NCBI RefSeq assembly: GCF_013155375.1
Contig: NZ_JABJQY010000002.1
Location: 1,674,001-1,738,000, forward strand
Source of the DNA: Nocardioides sp. zg-1308
GTDB lineage: Bacteria; Actinomycetota; Actinomycetes; Propionibacteriales; Nocardioidaceae
Length of the DNA: 64,000 nucleotides
Reading direction: 5' to 3'
The notes under the pieces: generated by a model
Seen by the model: the letters and a program-made list of their open reading frames with translations, nothing else
Database searches by the model: none
Told to the model about the DNA's origin: nothing
In this document: positions 43,293-52,865 of the stretch, in pieces
Numbering within the stretch: position 1 is the stretch's first letter
Layout: every line of letters starts with the position of its first letter
Program-made: the position numbers and the translations under genes

Positions 43293-44588
43293 TCAGGCGG
43301 CGCTGCCGTGCCGGGCGAGATAGCGCTCGGCGGCACGCGCCGAGGGTGCCATCGTGAGGGTGGAGACGACGACGATCGCCGCGATGACGATCCAGCCCAG
43401 CGAGCCCTGCTCCAACGCCAGCCAGGTGAACAGCGCCGGCGCCCACACCGAGCCGGCCGTGTGACCGATGTGGGCCGCGCCCTGGTACTCCGCGCGCTGG
43501 TCGGGATCGGTCAGCTCAGACTGGAAGCCCCAGGAGCCGGCCGACTGGAACAGCTCGGCACCGGTGACCGTCACGTGGCCCAGCCAGACCAGGAAGATCG
43601 TCAACCAGCCGAGGGTGTCGTGGGTGGCCAGCACGATGGCGCAGGACAGCACGAAGAACCCCGCCGAGATGTAGGACGCCCGCAGCGAGCGGGCGACCGA
43701 GTCGACCCCGCGGGCGGCCGCGACCTGCAGCAGCACGGCCATCACGGTGTTGGTGCCGAACAGCCACGCGAGCAGCACGCGCGGTGCGTCGGTCTCCTCC
43801 ACCAGCCACAGCGGGATCACGATGTTGAGCAGCACCTGGTTGGTGCCGAGCACGCCGTCGCCGGTCATCAGCGCGAGGAAGGCGCGGTTCTTCAGCGCCG
43901 CGGGCTTGATCGTGGCGTCGTCGGCGTGGGTCGTCACGGCCCGGGCGGGCGGGTCGGGCAGCCGGGTGATCCACCAGGCGTTGGCCAGCAGGATCGCGCC
44001 GGTGAGGACCGGCACCGCCCGCACGACGGCGTCGCTGTCGGTGGCCAGCGCGAGCCCGCCGATGAGCGCACCGAGGGTGAAGCCGATGTTGAGCGCGGCC
44101 CGCATGAACGCCTGCGACTCGACGCGCTCCTCGCGGGTGAAGATGTCGAGCGTGTAGGCCCCGCGCCCGCTCCAGCCGGCCTGGCTGACCACCTCGAGCA
44201 CCACCATCATCAGCAGGTAGGCCGCGAAGCCGTGGATGAACGGCCAGACCAGGTAGAGCGCGGACGTGAGGAACGCGCTGACGGCCCAGGTGCGCCGGGT
44301 GCCGACGCGGTCGGCCAGCTTGCCCGACGGGACGGCGAAGAAGAACGACGTGATGCCGGCGACGGTGAGGCCGATGCCCACCTGGGCGGGCGAGAGCCCG
44401 ACGATCTGGGTGAAGAAGACGGCCGAGCCGGTGATGAAGGTGCCCTCGCCGACGGCGAAGAGGATCGACTGCACCGACAGCGACCGGGCGAGCGGGCTGG
44501 GCGGCAGCTGTCGTCGCCACCACGACTCCCGCGGTGGGGCACTGCGGGAGCGGTCCTCGGTCCCGTCCTCGGTCCCCGTGCCGTCCAT
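43293..44588 (-). CDS. MFS transporter (second paralogue)
   Basis: The 431-residue protein has about 12 transmembrane helices and the loop SGKLADRVGTRRTW. It is clearly homologous along its length to the transporter at 41163-42518, so the pair arose by duplication. An N-terminal acidic stretch (DGTGTEDGTEDRS) precedes the first helix. The ATG at 44586-44588 faces menE, 36 bp away on the other strand. Substrate unknown. Confidence 0.8.
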   Translation of the reverse strand: MDGTGTEDGTEDRSRSAPPRESWWRRQLPPSPLARSLSVQSILFAVGEGTFITGSAVFFTQIVGLSPAQVGIGLTVAGITSFFFAVPSGKLADRVGTRRTWAVSAFLTSALYLVWPFIHGFAAYLLMMVVLEVVSQAGWSGRGAYTLDIFTREERVESQAFMRAALNIGFTLGALIGGLALATDSDAVVRAVPVLTGAILLANAWWITRLPDPPARAVTTHADDATIKPAALKNRAFLALMTGDGVLGTNQVLLNIVIPLWLVEETDAPRVLLAWLFGTNTVMAVLLQVAAARGVDSVARSLRASYISAGFFVLSCAIVLATHDTLGWLTIFLVWLGHVTVTGAELFQSAGSWGFQSELTDPDQRAEYQGAAHIGHTAGSVWAPALFTWLALEQGSLGWIVIAAIVVVSTLTMAPSARAAERYLARHGSAA

Positions 44589-44624
44589 CCGCCCGATGGT
44601 CGCAGACCGGTTAGCGTTCGTCGT

Positions 44625-45644
44625 GTGAGTTTCCTCCGACCCTCGGACGAGCCCGCGGTCGCGGTCCGGCAGCTGTCGCGGTGGCTCGAGCAGGACGTCC
44701 CCGACCCGCTGCTGATCGAGACCTCCGGCTCCACCGGCAGGCCCAAGGGCGTGGTGGTCCCGCGGCGGGCCGTGCTCGCCAGCGTGGGCGCCTCGGCCCG
44801 CCGGCTCGGTGCGTCGGGGCGCTGGCTGCTCGCGCTCCCGTCGTCGTACGTCGCCGGGGTGCAGGTCGTCGTCCGCTCGCTCGTCGCCGGGCACGCGCCG
44901 ACGGTCGTCGAGGGGCTCGACATCGCGACCGCCCTGGCCGCCGGCGACTCCGACGTCCCGGCGTTCGTCTCGCTGGTCCCCACCCAGCTGCACCGGATCC
45001 TGGCCGACCCCGAGCAGCTGGAGGCGCTGGCCCGCTGCCACACGGTGCTCGTCGGCGGCGGTGGCCTCGACCCGGCCCTGCGTCGGCGCGCGGAGGGCCG
45101 GGGGGTCCGGGTGGTGACCACCTACGGGTCCTCGGAGACGGCCGGTGGCTGTGTCTACGACGGTCTCCCGCTCGACGGCGTCGGGGTCACGATCGGTGCG
45201 GACGGTCGCATCCGGATCGCGGGCCCGACGCTGTTCAGCCACTACCACGACGACCCGGACCTGACGGCCGAGAGCGTCGTCGACGGCTGGTTCCTGACCT
45301 CCGACGCGGGCCGGTTCGACGAGGACGGCCGGCTCCGCGTCGTCGGCCGCATCGACGACGTCGTCGTCAGCGGCGGGGTCAAGGTCCCGCTCTCCACGGT
45401 CGCCGAGCGCCTGCGCGAGCACCTGCTCGTGCAGCAGGCGGAGGTGTTCGGCGTGCCGGACCCGGAGTGGGGCCACAAGGTCGTCGCGGTCCTGGTCGGC
45501 ACCGCCCGCGACGCGGAGCTGCGCGACTGGGTCAGCGTGCACCACCCCCGGTCCTGGGCGCCGCGCGAGTTCCACCGGGTCGAGCGCCTGCCCCTGCTGC
45601 CCAACGGCAAGGTCGACCGCCAGGCCCTGCAGGCCGGCCTCTGA
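44625..45644 (+). CDS. menE: o-succinylbenzoate-CoA ligase
   Basis: The 339-residue ANL enzyme is short, as MenE of actinobacteria is. Motifs are the P-loop LIETSGSTGRPKGVVV near residue 31, TYGSSETAGGCVYDG, WFLTSDAGRFDEDGRL, VVVSGGVKVP and the catalytic-lysine motif LLPNGKVDRQAL near the C-terminus. It activates OSB to OSB-CoA. TAGCGT at 44612-44617 is 7 nt before the GTG. menC follows with overlapping stop/start (CTGATG). Confidence 0.92.
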   Translation: MSFLRPSDEPAVAVRQLSRWLEQDVPDPLLIETSGSTGRPKGVVVPRRAVLASVGASARRLGASGRWLLALPSSYVAGVQVVVRSLVAGHAPTVVEGLDIATALAAGDSDVPAFVSLVPTQLHRILADPEQLEALARCHTVLVGGGGLDPALRRRAEGRGVRVVTTYGSSETAGGCVYDGLPLDGVGVTIGADGRIRIAGPTLFSHYHDDPDLTAESVVDGWFLTSDAGRFDEDGRLRVVGRIDDVVVSGGVKVPLSTVAERLREHLLVQQAEVFGVPDPEWGHKVVAVLVGTARDAELRDWVSVHHPRSWAPREFHRVERLPLLPNGKVDRQALQAGL

Positions 45645-46585
45645 TGCACGTCTTCTCGATCCCCCTGCGCACCCGGTTCCGCGGCATCACCGTCCGCGAG
45701 GGCGTCCTGCTGCGCGGGGACGCCGGCTGGGGGGAGTGGTCGCCGTTCCTGGAGTACGACGACGCCACCTCGCGCCCGTGGCTCGCCTGCGCGCGCGAGT
45801 CCGCCGACCAGGGCTGGCCCGAGCCGCTGCGCGACCACGTGCCGGTCAACGTCACGGTCCCGGCCACCGACCCCGCGCACGCCCATGCCATCGTCACGGC
45901 CGGCGGCTGCCGCACCGCGAAGGTCAAGGTCGCCGAGCGCGGGCAGAGCCTCGCCGACGACCTCGCCCGGGTGGAGGCGGTGCGCGACGCGCTCGGCCCG
46001 GACGGCCTCGTCCGGGTCGACGCCAACGGGGGCTGGGACGTCGACGAGGCCGTCCGCGCGGTCGCGGCGCTCGACCGGGCGGCCGGCGGCCTGGAGTACG
46101 TCGAGCAGCCCGTCGCGGAGGTGGAGGACCTCGCCGTCGTACGCCGGCGGGTGCGGGTGCCGGTCGCCGCTGACGAGTCGATCCGGCGTGCCGAGGACCC
46201 CTACCGCGTCCGCGACCTCGAGGCCGCCGACATCGCCGTGCTCAAGGTCCAGCCCCTCGGCGGGGTGCGCGCGTGCCTGCGGATCGCGGAGGACATCGGG
46301 ATGCCGGTCGTCGTCTCCAGCGCCGTGGAGTCGAGCGTGGGGATCGCCGCCGGGGTCGCGCTGGCGGCGGCCCTCCCGGAGCTGCACCACGCCTGCGGGC
46401 TCGCCACCGTGCAGCTGCTGACGGACGACGTGGCGCTCGCCCCGATGCTCCCGGTCGACGGCGTGCTGCGGGTGGGTCGGCCGGAGGTGGACGAGGCGGC
46501 GCTCGCCCGGCTCGCCGCTCCCGACGACCGGGCGGCCCACTGGCGCGACCGGCTCGCGTCGGTAGGGCAGGATCGCTCCTCGTGA
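45644..46585 (+). CDS. menC: o-succinylbenzoate synthase
   Basis: The 313-residue enolase-superfamily enzyme has the KxK acid/base pair in TAKVKVAE (about 90), metal ligands in LVRVDANGGW, LEYVEQP and PVAADES, and the second catalytic Lys in IAVLKVQPLGG. It dehydrates SHCHC to OSB. It is translationally coupled to menE upstream and to menD downstream (GTGA overlap). Confidence 0.92.
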   Translation: MHVFSIPLRTRFRGITVREGVLLRGDAGWGEWSPFLEYDDATSRPWLACARESADQGWPEPLRDHVPVNVTVPATDPAHAHAIVTAGGCRTAKVKVAERGQSLADDLARVEAVRDALGPDGLVRVDANGGWDVDEAVRAVAALDRAAGGLEYVEQPVAEVEDLAVVRRRVRVPVAADESIRRAEDPYRVRDLEAADIAVLKVQPLGGVRACLRIAEDIGMPVVVSSAVESSVGIAAGVALAAALPELHHACGLATVQLLTDDVALAPMLPVDGVLRVGRPEVDEAALARLAAPDDRAAHWRDRLASVGQDRSS

Positions 46586-48180
46586 ACGACTCGACGGAGC
46601 TCGCCCGGACCGTGGTCACGGCGCTCCGCGGCGCCGGGGCGCGCGAGGCGGTGCTCGCGCCGGGGTCCCGCAACGCACCCCTGTCGTTCGCGCTCTTCGA
46701 CGCCGCGCAGGCGGGCGCCCTGCGCCTGCACACGCGGATCGACGAGCGCACGGCCGGGTTCCTCGCGCTGGGGCTGGCGAAGGTCACCCGCGAACCGGCG
46801 GCGGTCGTGTGCACCTCCGGCACCGCCGTCGCCAACCTGCTGCCGGCCGTCATGGAGGCCGCCCACGCCGGGATCCCGCTGGTCGCGGTCACGGCTGATC
46901 GTCCGGCCCGGCTCCGGGGAACGGGCGCCAACCAGACCACCGAGCAGGCCGGCGTCTTCGGCGCCTTCGCTCCCACCCTCGACGTGGCCGCCGCCGACCT
47001 CGACGAGCAGCTGGCCTTCCTCCGCCGGCACCGGCACCGGCGGCCGCTGCACCTCAACGTGCAGCTCGACGACCCGCTCCTCCCCGACGACGGCTGGGAC
47101 GTCGGCAGTGTGCCCGAGTGGGTCGACCCCGACCTCGGCCCGGTGCAGACCCAGCACCTGCTGGCCCCCGGCCCGCGCACGGTCGTGGTGGCCGGCGACG
47201 ACGCCGGTCCGGTCGCCCGGGTGATCGCCGAGCGCGCCGGGTGGCCGCTCCTCGCCGAGCCGTCGAGCGGGTGCCGCACCGGCGACAACGCGATCCGCGC
47301 CTACCGGCTCCTCCTCAACGGCGCGCTCGGCGCGCGGGTCGAGCGCGTGGCCGTGCTCGGCCACCCGACGCTGTCCCGCCCGGTCGCGCGCCTGCTCGCG
47401 CGCCCGGACGTCGAGGTCGTGTCCGCGCACCACCGCGGCATGTGGACCCGACGCCCGTTCGCCGTGGACCACGAGGCGATCCACCTCCTGGCCACGGACG
47501 AGACCGACCGGTCGTGGCTCGACGAGTGGCGCAGCGCGGACCGCTCCGTCTCGCAGCAGCTCGACCGGCTGCTCGCCGCCGAGCCCGACCTCACCCCCCA
47601 CGAGGTGGCCGGCGCCGTGAGCCGGGCGCTGCCACCGGGCGGGCTGCTGTTCGTCGGCGCCTCCAACCCCGTCCGCGACCTCGACCTGATGGTCGCCCGC
47701 TACGAGGTCGGGGGGCGCCGCAAGGTCATCGCCAACCGCGGCCTCGCCGGCATCGACGGCACCACGAGCTCCGCGATCGGCGCGGCGCTGGGCCGGCCGC
47801 AGTCCACGCGGGCGCTGGCGCTGATGGGCGACGTGACGTTCCTGCACGACACGACCGGGCTGTTCCTCGGCCCGCGCGAGCCGCGGCCCGACCTGACGAT
47901 CGTGGTGGTCAACGACGACGGCGGCTCGATCTTCGCGACGCTCGAGCAGGGCGCGCCCGAGTACGCCGACCGCTTCGACACGCTGTTCGGCACCCCGCAC
48001 GGCGCCGACCTGGGCAGCCTGTGCGCCGCCGCCCGGGTGCCGCACCTCGCCGTGCGGAGCCTGCCGGAGCTCGAGCAGGCGCTCGCGACGCCCAACGGTG
48101 GCATCGAGGTGGTCGAGGCGCGTGTGCGCCGCGACAACCGCGCGGACCTGGAGAAAAGGATCCGCGCGCTGTCCCCCTGA
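46582..48180 (+). CDS. menD: 2-succinyl-5-enolpyruvyl-6-hydroxy-3-cyclohexene-1-carboxylate synthase
   Basis: The 532-residue thiamine-diphosphate enzyme shows VLAPGSRNAPLSFAL, RIDERTAGFLALGLAK (catalytic-region Glu), CTSGTAVANLLPAV, TADRPARLRGTGANQTT, the ThDP fold ANRGLAGIDGTTSSAIG, and the metal loop LMGDVTFLHD followed by VNDDGGSIF. It condenses isochorismate and 2-oxoglutarate. It ends the menE-menC-menD operon; its last codons form one arm of a strong hairpin. Confidence 0.93.
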   Translation: MNDSTELARTVVTALRGAGAREAVLAPGSRNAPLSFALFDAAQAGALRLHTRIDERTAGFLALGLAKVTREPAAVVCTSGTAVANLLPAVMEAAHAGIPLVAVTADRPARLRGTGANQTTEQAGVFGAFAPTLDVAAADLDEQLAFLRRHRHRRPLHLNVQLDDPLLPDDGWDVGSVPEWVDPDLGPVQTQHLLAPGPRTVVVAGDDAGPVARVIAERAGWPLLAEPSSGCRTGDNAIRAYRLLLNGALGARVERVAVLGHPTLSRPVARLLARPDVEVVSAHHRGMWTRRPFAVDHEAIHLLATDETDRSWLDEWRSADRSVSQQLDRLLAAEPDLTPHEVAGAVSRALPPGGLLFVGASNPVRDLDLMVARYEVGGRRKVIANRGLAGIDGTTSSAIGAALGRPQSTRALALMGDVTFLHDTTGLFLGPREPRPDLTIVVVNDDGGSIFATLEQGAPEYADRFDTLFGTPHGADLGSLCAAARVPHLAVRSLPELEQALATPNGGIEVVEARVRRDNRADLEKRIRALSP

Positions 48181-48198
48181 GGGGACAACGCGCGGATC
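48159..48198. terminator. bidirectional terminator overlapping the menD stop codon
   Basis: GATCCGCGCG (48159-48168) pairs with CGCGCGGATC (48189-48198), and inside them GTCCCC (48171-48176) pairs with GGGGAC (48181-48186) around a CTGA loop that contains the menD TGA. It separates menD from the convergent GH16 gene. The left arm is coding. Confidence 0.7.
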
Positions 48199-48226
48199 GT
48201 GGTGCTGGTGCCTGCTGGTCAGTCGA

Positions 48227-49426
48227 TCAGGGCTGCGGGGTCTCCCACACGCGGACCCAGTCGACGTACATGTGCTGCGGCAGCTTCTTGTCGTTCATCT
48301 CGAGGGCCTCGTAGTCGGAGGCGAGCAGGCTCAGGATGAGGTACTGCTGCGCCTTGGAGACGCGGGCCGACGTGCGCCAGGTCTCCTTGCCGTCGATGCG
48401 GAAGATGATCGCCCTCGGGGTCCACTGGACCGAGAACACGTGGTAGTTCTTCGACCAGCCGTCGCCCTTGTTCTTCAGGAACGACTTCGAGTCCTTGATC
48501 CACGAGCCGGTCTTGATCAGGCGCTTGCCCTTGTACCAGTGGATGAAGCTGGTGAGGCCGCCCTGCGGGTGCTTGTCGCCGAAGTACTCGATGACGTCGA
48601 TCTCGTGGCCGTCGCTGCCCGGCTGGTTCTCGCCGTTGGGCTGCAGCCAGAAGCTGGCGTGCTGGCCCTGGAGCTTGTGCATCTTGATGCGCGCGGCGGC
48701 GACGCCGTAGCGGAAGCTGAAGGCGTTGGCGGTGCCGACGTGGCCGTTGAGGCGGTAGCTGATCTTCTTGGTCACCTTGCGGGACTTGGCCGTGCACTTG
48801 CCCTTGGCCGATCGGTCCTTGATGACGCTGAGGCGCAGCGCGCCGCCGCCGACCTTGACGGCCTTCGGCGAGCCCTTGGAGCAGGCGCGCTTGCTCTGCT
48901 TCTCGTAGTCCTGGCCGCGCATGCTCCACACGGAGGACAGCGAGCCCCCGGAGAACTCGTCGGTGAAGGTCGGGGTGACCCACTGCGAGGTGTCCTGGCT
49001 GGTGCTGGTGACTGCCTTGAGGCCGCCGGCCTTCTGCGCGGTGGCGCGGTAGGTCAGGGGCAGGCCGCCCTTGGAGACCAGTGCGGCGAAGTGGGCGCGG
49101 CCCGACTTCTCCTGCTTGGCGGTGGCGACCTTCGTCCACGACGAGCCGTTGAGCTGCTCGAGGACGACCTTGCGACCCACCTTGACCGGCTTGATCGTCG
49201 CGGTCACGGCAGCCTTCGCGGAGCTCGCGCTGGCGGCGCCCCGGCCCTGCTGGACGATCTGCGGCAGCACCTCCAGCGAGATCTTCTGGCCGGCCTTCTC
49301 GGCGGTCGGCGTCGAGGCGGCGCGAGCCGCCGACTCGGTGGCCGATCCGGTCTCGGTCGTCAGGAGCAGGGACGCGGGCAGGAGCAGCGCGGCGACGCTG
49401 CCTGCGAGCACGCGGCGTGCAGACAT
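48227..49426 (-). CDS. secreted glycoside hydrolase family 16 protein
   Basis: The 399-residue protein has a signal peptide (ARRVLAGSVAALLLPASLLL, cut near residue 40), a basic Ig-like beta domain (about 45-145) and a GH16 jelly-roll domain (about 155-399). The catalytic motif is HEIDVIEYFG, the ExDxxE of beta-glucanases. Other supportive stretches are FTDEFSGGSLSSVWS, RIKMHKLQGQHASFWLQP and YHVFSVQWTPRAIIFRIDG. It probably degrades or remodels a beta-glucan outside the cell. AAGAGAG precedes the ATG by 5 nt. Confidence 0.87.
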   Translation of the reverse strand: MSARRVLAGSVAALLLPASLLLTTETGSATESAARAASTPTAEKAGQKISLEVLPQIVQQGRGAASASSAKAAVTATIKPVKVGRKVVLEQLNGSSWTKVATAKQEKSGRAHFAALVSKGGLPLTYRATAQKAGGLKAVTSTSQDTSQWVTPTFTDEFSGGSLSSVWSMRGQDYEKQSKRACSKGSPKAVKVGGGALRLSVIKDRSAKGKCTAKSRKVTKKISYRLNGHVGTANAFSFRYGVAAARIKMHKLQGQHASFWLQPNGENQPGSDGHEIDVIEYFGDKHPQGGLTSFIHWYKGKRLIKTGSWIKDSKSFLKNKGDGWSKNYHVFSVQWTPRAIIFRIDGKETWRTSARVSKAQQYLILSLLASDYEALEMNDKKLPQHMYVDWVRVWETPQP

Positions 49427-49548
49427 GTGAACTCTCTTCGTCTCGGGTGCGATTGGCTTTCCCCCAGGGCACTCCACCCAGTCGGAGGCGCGACCACCAT
49501 AACCGCGCACCCCGTGCGGGAGACGATTCGCCGCCTAGGCTGCGTGTC

Positions 49549-50184
49549 ATGAGGATCACCAAGTTCGGTCATGCGTGCGTGCGCATCGAGGGTGACGGCG
49601 GCGTCGTCGTCATCGACCCGGGCGTCTTCACCGACGCGGCCGCGCTCGCGGGCGCCGATGCCGTCCTGATCACGCACGAGCACGCCGACCACGTGCACCC
49701 CGACCACCTCCGCGGCACGGACGTGCCCGTCTGGACGATCGCGGCGGTGGAGCGGCTGCTGCGTGACCAGGCGCCCGAGGTCGCCGAGCGCGTCACCGTC
49801 GTCCGCCCGGGCGACCGGCTCGAGGTGGCGGGCACGGCCGTCGAGGTGGTGGGGGACAAGCACGCGGTCATCCACCCCGACTACGACCGGTTCGACAACT
49901 CCGGCTACGTCCTCGAGTCGGGCGGGACCAGCGTCTACCACCCGGGCGACGCCCTCACCCCGCCCGGCCGGGCCGTCGACGTGCTGCTCGCCCCGGTCAG
50001 CGCGCCGTGGCTCAAGGTGGCGGAGGCCGTCGACTTCGTCCGCGAGGTCGCGGCGCCGAGGTCGCTGGGCATCCACGACCGCGTCTACAGCGACATCGGC
50101 CTCGACATGGTCGCCACGCACATGGGCAACCTGCTGCCGGCCGGCCAGTCGTTCGAGCGCCGGGAGCCGGGCCAGGACCTCTGA
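49549..50184 (+). CDS. MBL-fold metal-dependent hydrolase (UlaG-like)
   Basis: The 211-residue protein has the metallo-beta-lactamase signature LITHEHADHVHPDHL (about residues 42-56) preceded by VVVIDPGVF, further ligand His in VVGDKHAVIHPDY and YHPGDAL, and IHDRVYSD. It resembles UlaG/L-ascorbate lactonase-type and N-acyl-PE-hydrolase-like enzymes, but the substrate is unknown. TAGGCT at 49536-49541 lies 7 nt before the ATG. It is divergent from the GH16 gene. Confidence 0.82.
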   Translation: MRITKFGHACVRIEGDGGVVVIDPGVFTDAAALAGADAVLITHEHADHVHPDHLRGTDVPVWTIAAVERLLRDQAPEVAERVTVVRPGDRLEVAGTAVEVVGDKHAVIHPDYDRFDNSGYVLESGGTSVYHPGDALTPPGRAVDVLLAPVSAPWLKVAEAVDFVREVAAPRSLGIHDRVYSDIGLDMVATHMGNLLPAGQSFERREPGQDL

Positions 50185-50209
50185 GGTCGGTCCGGGGTCG
50201 GTCCGCGGG

Positions 50210-51451
50210 TCAGTCCGCGCCGAGGGAGTCGCGCACCGGCACGAACTTGGCCTGCGACTCGGCCAGCTCCGCCTCGGGGTCGGAGCTCGCCACGATGCCG
50301 CAGCCGGCGAAGAGCCGCACGCCGCCGTCGATGACCATCGCCGAGCGGAGCGCGATGCCCCACTCGCCGTCGCCGGAGGCGTCCATCCAGCCGACCGGCC
50401 CGGCGTAGCGGTCGCGCGGCATCCCCTCGATCTCCGCGATCAGGTCCGTGGCCGCCGCGGTGGGGGTGCCGCCGACGGCCGCCGACGGGTGCAGCGACTC
50501 GGCCAGCTGCAGCGACGTGGCGGCGTCGTGCACGACGCCGTTCACGTCGGTGGCCAGGTGCATCACGTTGGGCAGGTGCAGGACGAACGGCGCCTCGGGC
50601 ACGTTCATCGACGAGCAGTGCGGCTCGAGCGCGTCGGCGACCGAGCGCACGGCGTACTCGTGCTCCTCCAGGTCCTTGGACGACCGCGCCAGGGTGGCCG
50701 CGAGCGCCATGTCGCGCCCGTCGTCACCCGTACGCCGGATCGTGCCGGCCAGCACCCGTGAGGTCACCAGGCCGCGCTCGCGCCGCACCAGCATCTCCGG
50801 GGTGGCCCCGAACAGGCCGTCGACGTGGAACGTCCAGCACATCTCGTACTGCTCGGCGAGGCGGCGCAGCGGCCAGCGCACGTCCAGCGGCTCGTCGGTG
50901 GTGGCGATGAGGTCGCGGGCCAGGACCACCTTCTCCAGGTCGCCCGCGGAGATCCGGCCGACGGCCTCGGCGACGACGCTCATCCACTCGTCGCCGTTGC
51001 GGGCGCCGTCGGAGAAGACGAGGCCGACGGGCGGGTCGGGCACGGGCGCCGGGGCCAGGTCCGGTGCGTCGACCGAGACGGTGGTCAGCCACGTGCGACC
51101 GGCACGCCGGCCGACCACGACCTGCGGGACGACCAGCACCGAGTCGCCGGGCTCGTCGGCGAAGGCGAAGGTGCCGAAGCTGACCAGTCCCGTGCCGGGC
51201 TCCCCGACGAGGTCCTCGACCTCGGCGCGTGCCACGGTCTCGGACCACCACTTCACGGCATCGCTGAACCGGGTCGGGCCGGACGTCTCGAGGCGCGCGG
51301 CGACGCCCCAGCCCACCAGGCCCTCGCCGCGGCGCAGCCAGCTGACCGGCTCCTGCGCCGGCAGCAGGTCGAGGAGGGGGAGGTCCGCCAGGTCCACCGC
51401 GACGGTGCGCACGACGAGGGGCGCGGTGGGAGCGGACGAGGGGGTCGTCAC
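50210..51451 (-). CDS. menF: isochorismate synthase
   Basis: The 413-residue chorismate-binding enzyme contains GDLEKVVLARDL (catalytic Lys), ATPEMLVRRERGLVTSRVLAGTIRR, SSKDLEEHEYAV, LHPSAAVGGTP and GPVGWMDASGDGEW, the MenF/EntC/DhbC signature. With the men genes nearby it most likely supplies isochorismate for MenD, although a siderophore role cannot be excluded from sequence. The TAGGCT hexamer (minus strand, 51460-51465) is 8 nt before the GTG. Confidence 0.88.
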   Translation of the reverse strand: MTTPSSAPTAPLVVRTVAVDLADLPLLDLLPAQEPVSWLRRGEGLVGWGVAARLETSGPTRFSDAVKWWSETVARAEVEDLVGEPGTGLVSFGTFAFADEPGDSVLVVPQVVVGRRAGRTWLTTVSVDAPDLAPAPVPDPPVGLVFSDGARNGDEWMSVVAEAVGRISAGDLEKVVLARDLIATTDEPLDVRWPLRRLAEQYEMCWTFHVDGLFGATPEMLVRRERGLVTSRVLAGTIRRTGDDGRDMALAATLARSSKDLEEHEYAVRSVADALEPHCSSMNVPEAPFVLHLPNVMHLATDVNGVVHDAATSLQLAESLHPSAAVGGTPTAAATDLIAEIEGMPRDRYAGPVGWMDASGDGEWGIALRSAMVIDGGVRLFAGCGIVASSDPEAELAESQAKFVPVRDSLGAD

Positions 51452-51566
51452 GAGGGGGGAGCCTACGCCGGGGCACCGAGCCGGCCGTGCGGAGATCGAC
51501 GAATCCGTGAACAGGAGAGGGGCTCCTGGCCTACGTTGCGGCGGTACACGAGCCAGGGAGGCGCAG

Positions 51567-52748
51567 GTGCCCGTTCAGGAATCGCCGCTGACGCGGCTGA
51601 CACGCCACGCTCGCAACCGCGCCCTCGAGGTGGCGGTCGCCGAGCGCGACGGCCGGTCGTGGAGCACGCTGACCTGGAACGAGCTCTACCGCCACGTCAT
51701 CGACGGCGCCGCGGGCATGATCGAGGCCGGCGTCAACCCGGGCCAGGTCGTCGTCATCAGGGTGCCGACCGGCATCCGGCAGGTCGAGCTCGAGCTGGCC
51801 ACCCGCGTCGCTGGCGCCGTGCCGCTGCTCCTGCCCGAGCACCTCGACGCCGCCGAGGTGGGCCGCCTCCTCGACGAGATCGAGGTCCGCCTCGTCATCG
51901 TCGACGACGAGAGCCGGCTCTCCCTCCTGCGCCGGGCCGCCCTGCTCGAGGCCCAGCTGTTCGAGTGCGACGACCGGTCCTGGGAGCGGTTGCGGGCCAT
52001 GGGCCTCGAGCGACGCAAGCGCCAGCCCGAGCTCCTGTCCTGGGTCGACTCCGTCCGCGTGGGCGCCCCGTCGAGCGCGGTGCTCGGCCTGCCGCGCGAG
52101 AAGAGCGAGGCCTGGCTGTTCCGCCCCGAGTCCTCCGGCACGCTCGCCGACCTCACCGCCGACGACGTCGTCGTGCTCACCGGGGAGGCGACCGACCGGT
52201 TCACCACGGTCGTCCGCGACGCGCACCTGACCGCGGGGTGCACGCTGGCGTGGGTCGAGCACCCCGAGGACCTCGAGGGCGCCCTCGCCCACTTCTCGCC
52301 GACGCACGTCCTGCTCGACCACGCCGCCGCCCGGGTGCTCGAGGACCTCGTCGAGGCCGGGACCGTCGCGGGCGCGCCGTGGCACCCGACCCCGCGGGAG
52401 GTGCTCGAGGCGACCTCGGCCCGGGTCGCCGAGGCCAGGCTCGGCTCGCGTGCCCGCAGGCTCGCCGACGACGTGTCGGCACTGGCCCCGTGGTGGGGCG
52501 GACGGGTGCGGGTGCTCGCCCTCGACGCCCGCGTCAACCGGACGATCAGCTCCCTCGCCACGACGCTGGGCTTCCGGCTCGGCCGGATCGCGCACCACCC
52601 GGCCGTCCGGCTGCACCTCGCCGACGAGCACGCCGTGGTCCCCGTCCCGGCCCCCGCGCCGGTCACCGTGGTCGACGCGACCTCCCTCCCGCGGCGCGGT
52701 CGCGCCGGTCAGGAGCTCGACTCCGCGTTCTCCCTCGCCCCCTCCTAG
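51567..52748 (+). CDS. degenerate acyl-CoA-synthetase N-domain protein (pseudo-ANL 1)
   Basis: The 393-residue protein follows the N-terminal subdomain of long-chain acyl-CoA synthetases: TLTWNELYRHVIDGAAGMIE, GVNPGQVVVIRVPTG, VAGAVPLLLPEHLDAAEVGRL, LVIVDDESR, and later FSPTHVLLDHAAARVLEDL and WWGGRVRVLALDA, which parallel 'RPTxxxxVPRV' and 'LGGRLRxxxSG'. The ATP P-loop is replaced (DDVVVLTGEATDRFTTVV), and YGxTE and the whole C-terminal lysine domain are missing. It is probably non-catalytic. AGGGAGG lies 5 nt before the GTG. A paralogue and a Roadblock-like gene follow. Confidence 0.6.
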   Translation: MPVQESPLTRLTRHARNRALEVAVAERDGRSWSTLTWNELYRHVIDGAAGMIEAGVNPGQVVVIRVPTGIRQVELELATRVAGAVPLLLPEHLDAAEVGRLLDEIEVRLVIVDDESRLSLLRRAALLEAQLFECDDRSWERLRAMGLERRKRQPELLSWVDSVRVGAPSSAVLGLPREKSEAWLFRPESSGTLADLTADDVVVLTGEATDRFTTVVRDAHLTAGCTLAWVEHPEDLEGALAHFSPTHVLLDHAAARVLEDLVEAGTVAGAPWHPTPREVLEATSARVAEARLGSRARRLADDVSALAPWWGGRVRVLALDARVNRTISSLATTLGFRLGRIAHHPAVRLHLADEHAVVPVPAPAPVTVVDATSLPRRGRAGQELDSAFSLAPS

Positions 52749-52865
52749 AGGGTGTGACGGCGCGTGACGGCGGTCTCACGGACCGGGCGTTCGTTCCACG
52801 GCTCGTCGACGACCTGACCACGAACGGGTAAAACGCCCATCCGGAGGCACGGACTGCGCGGAATG

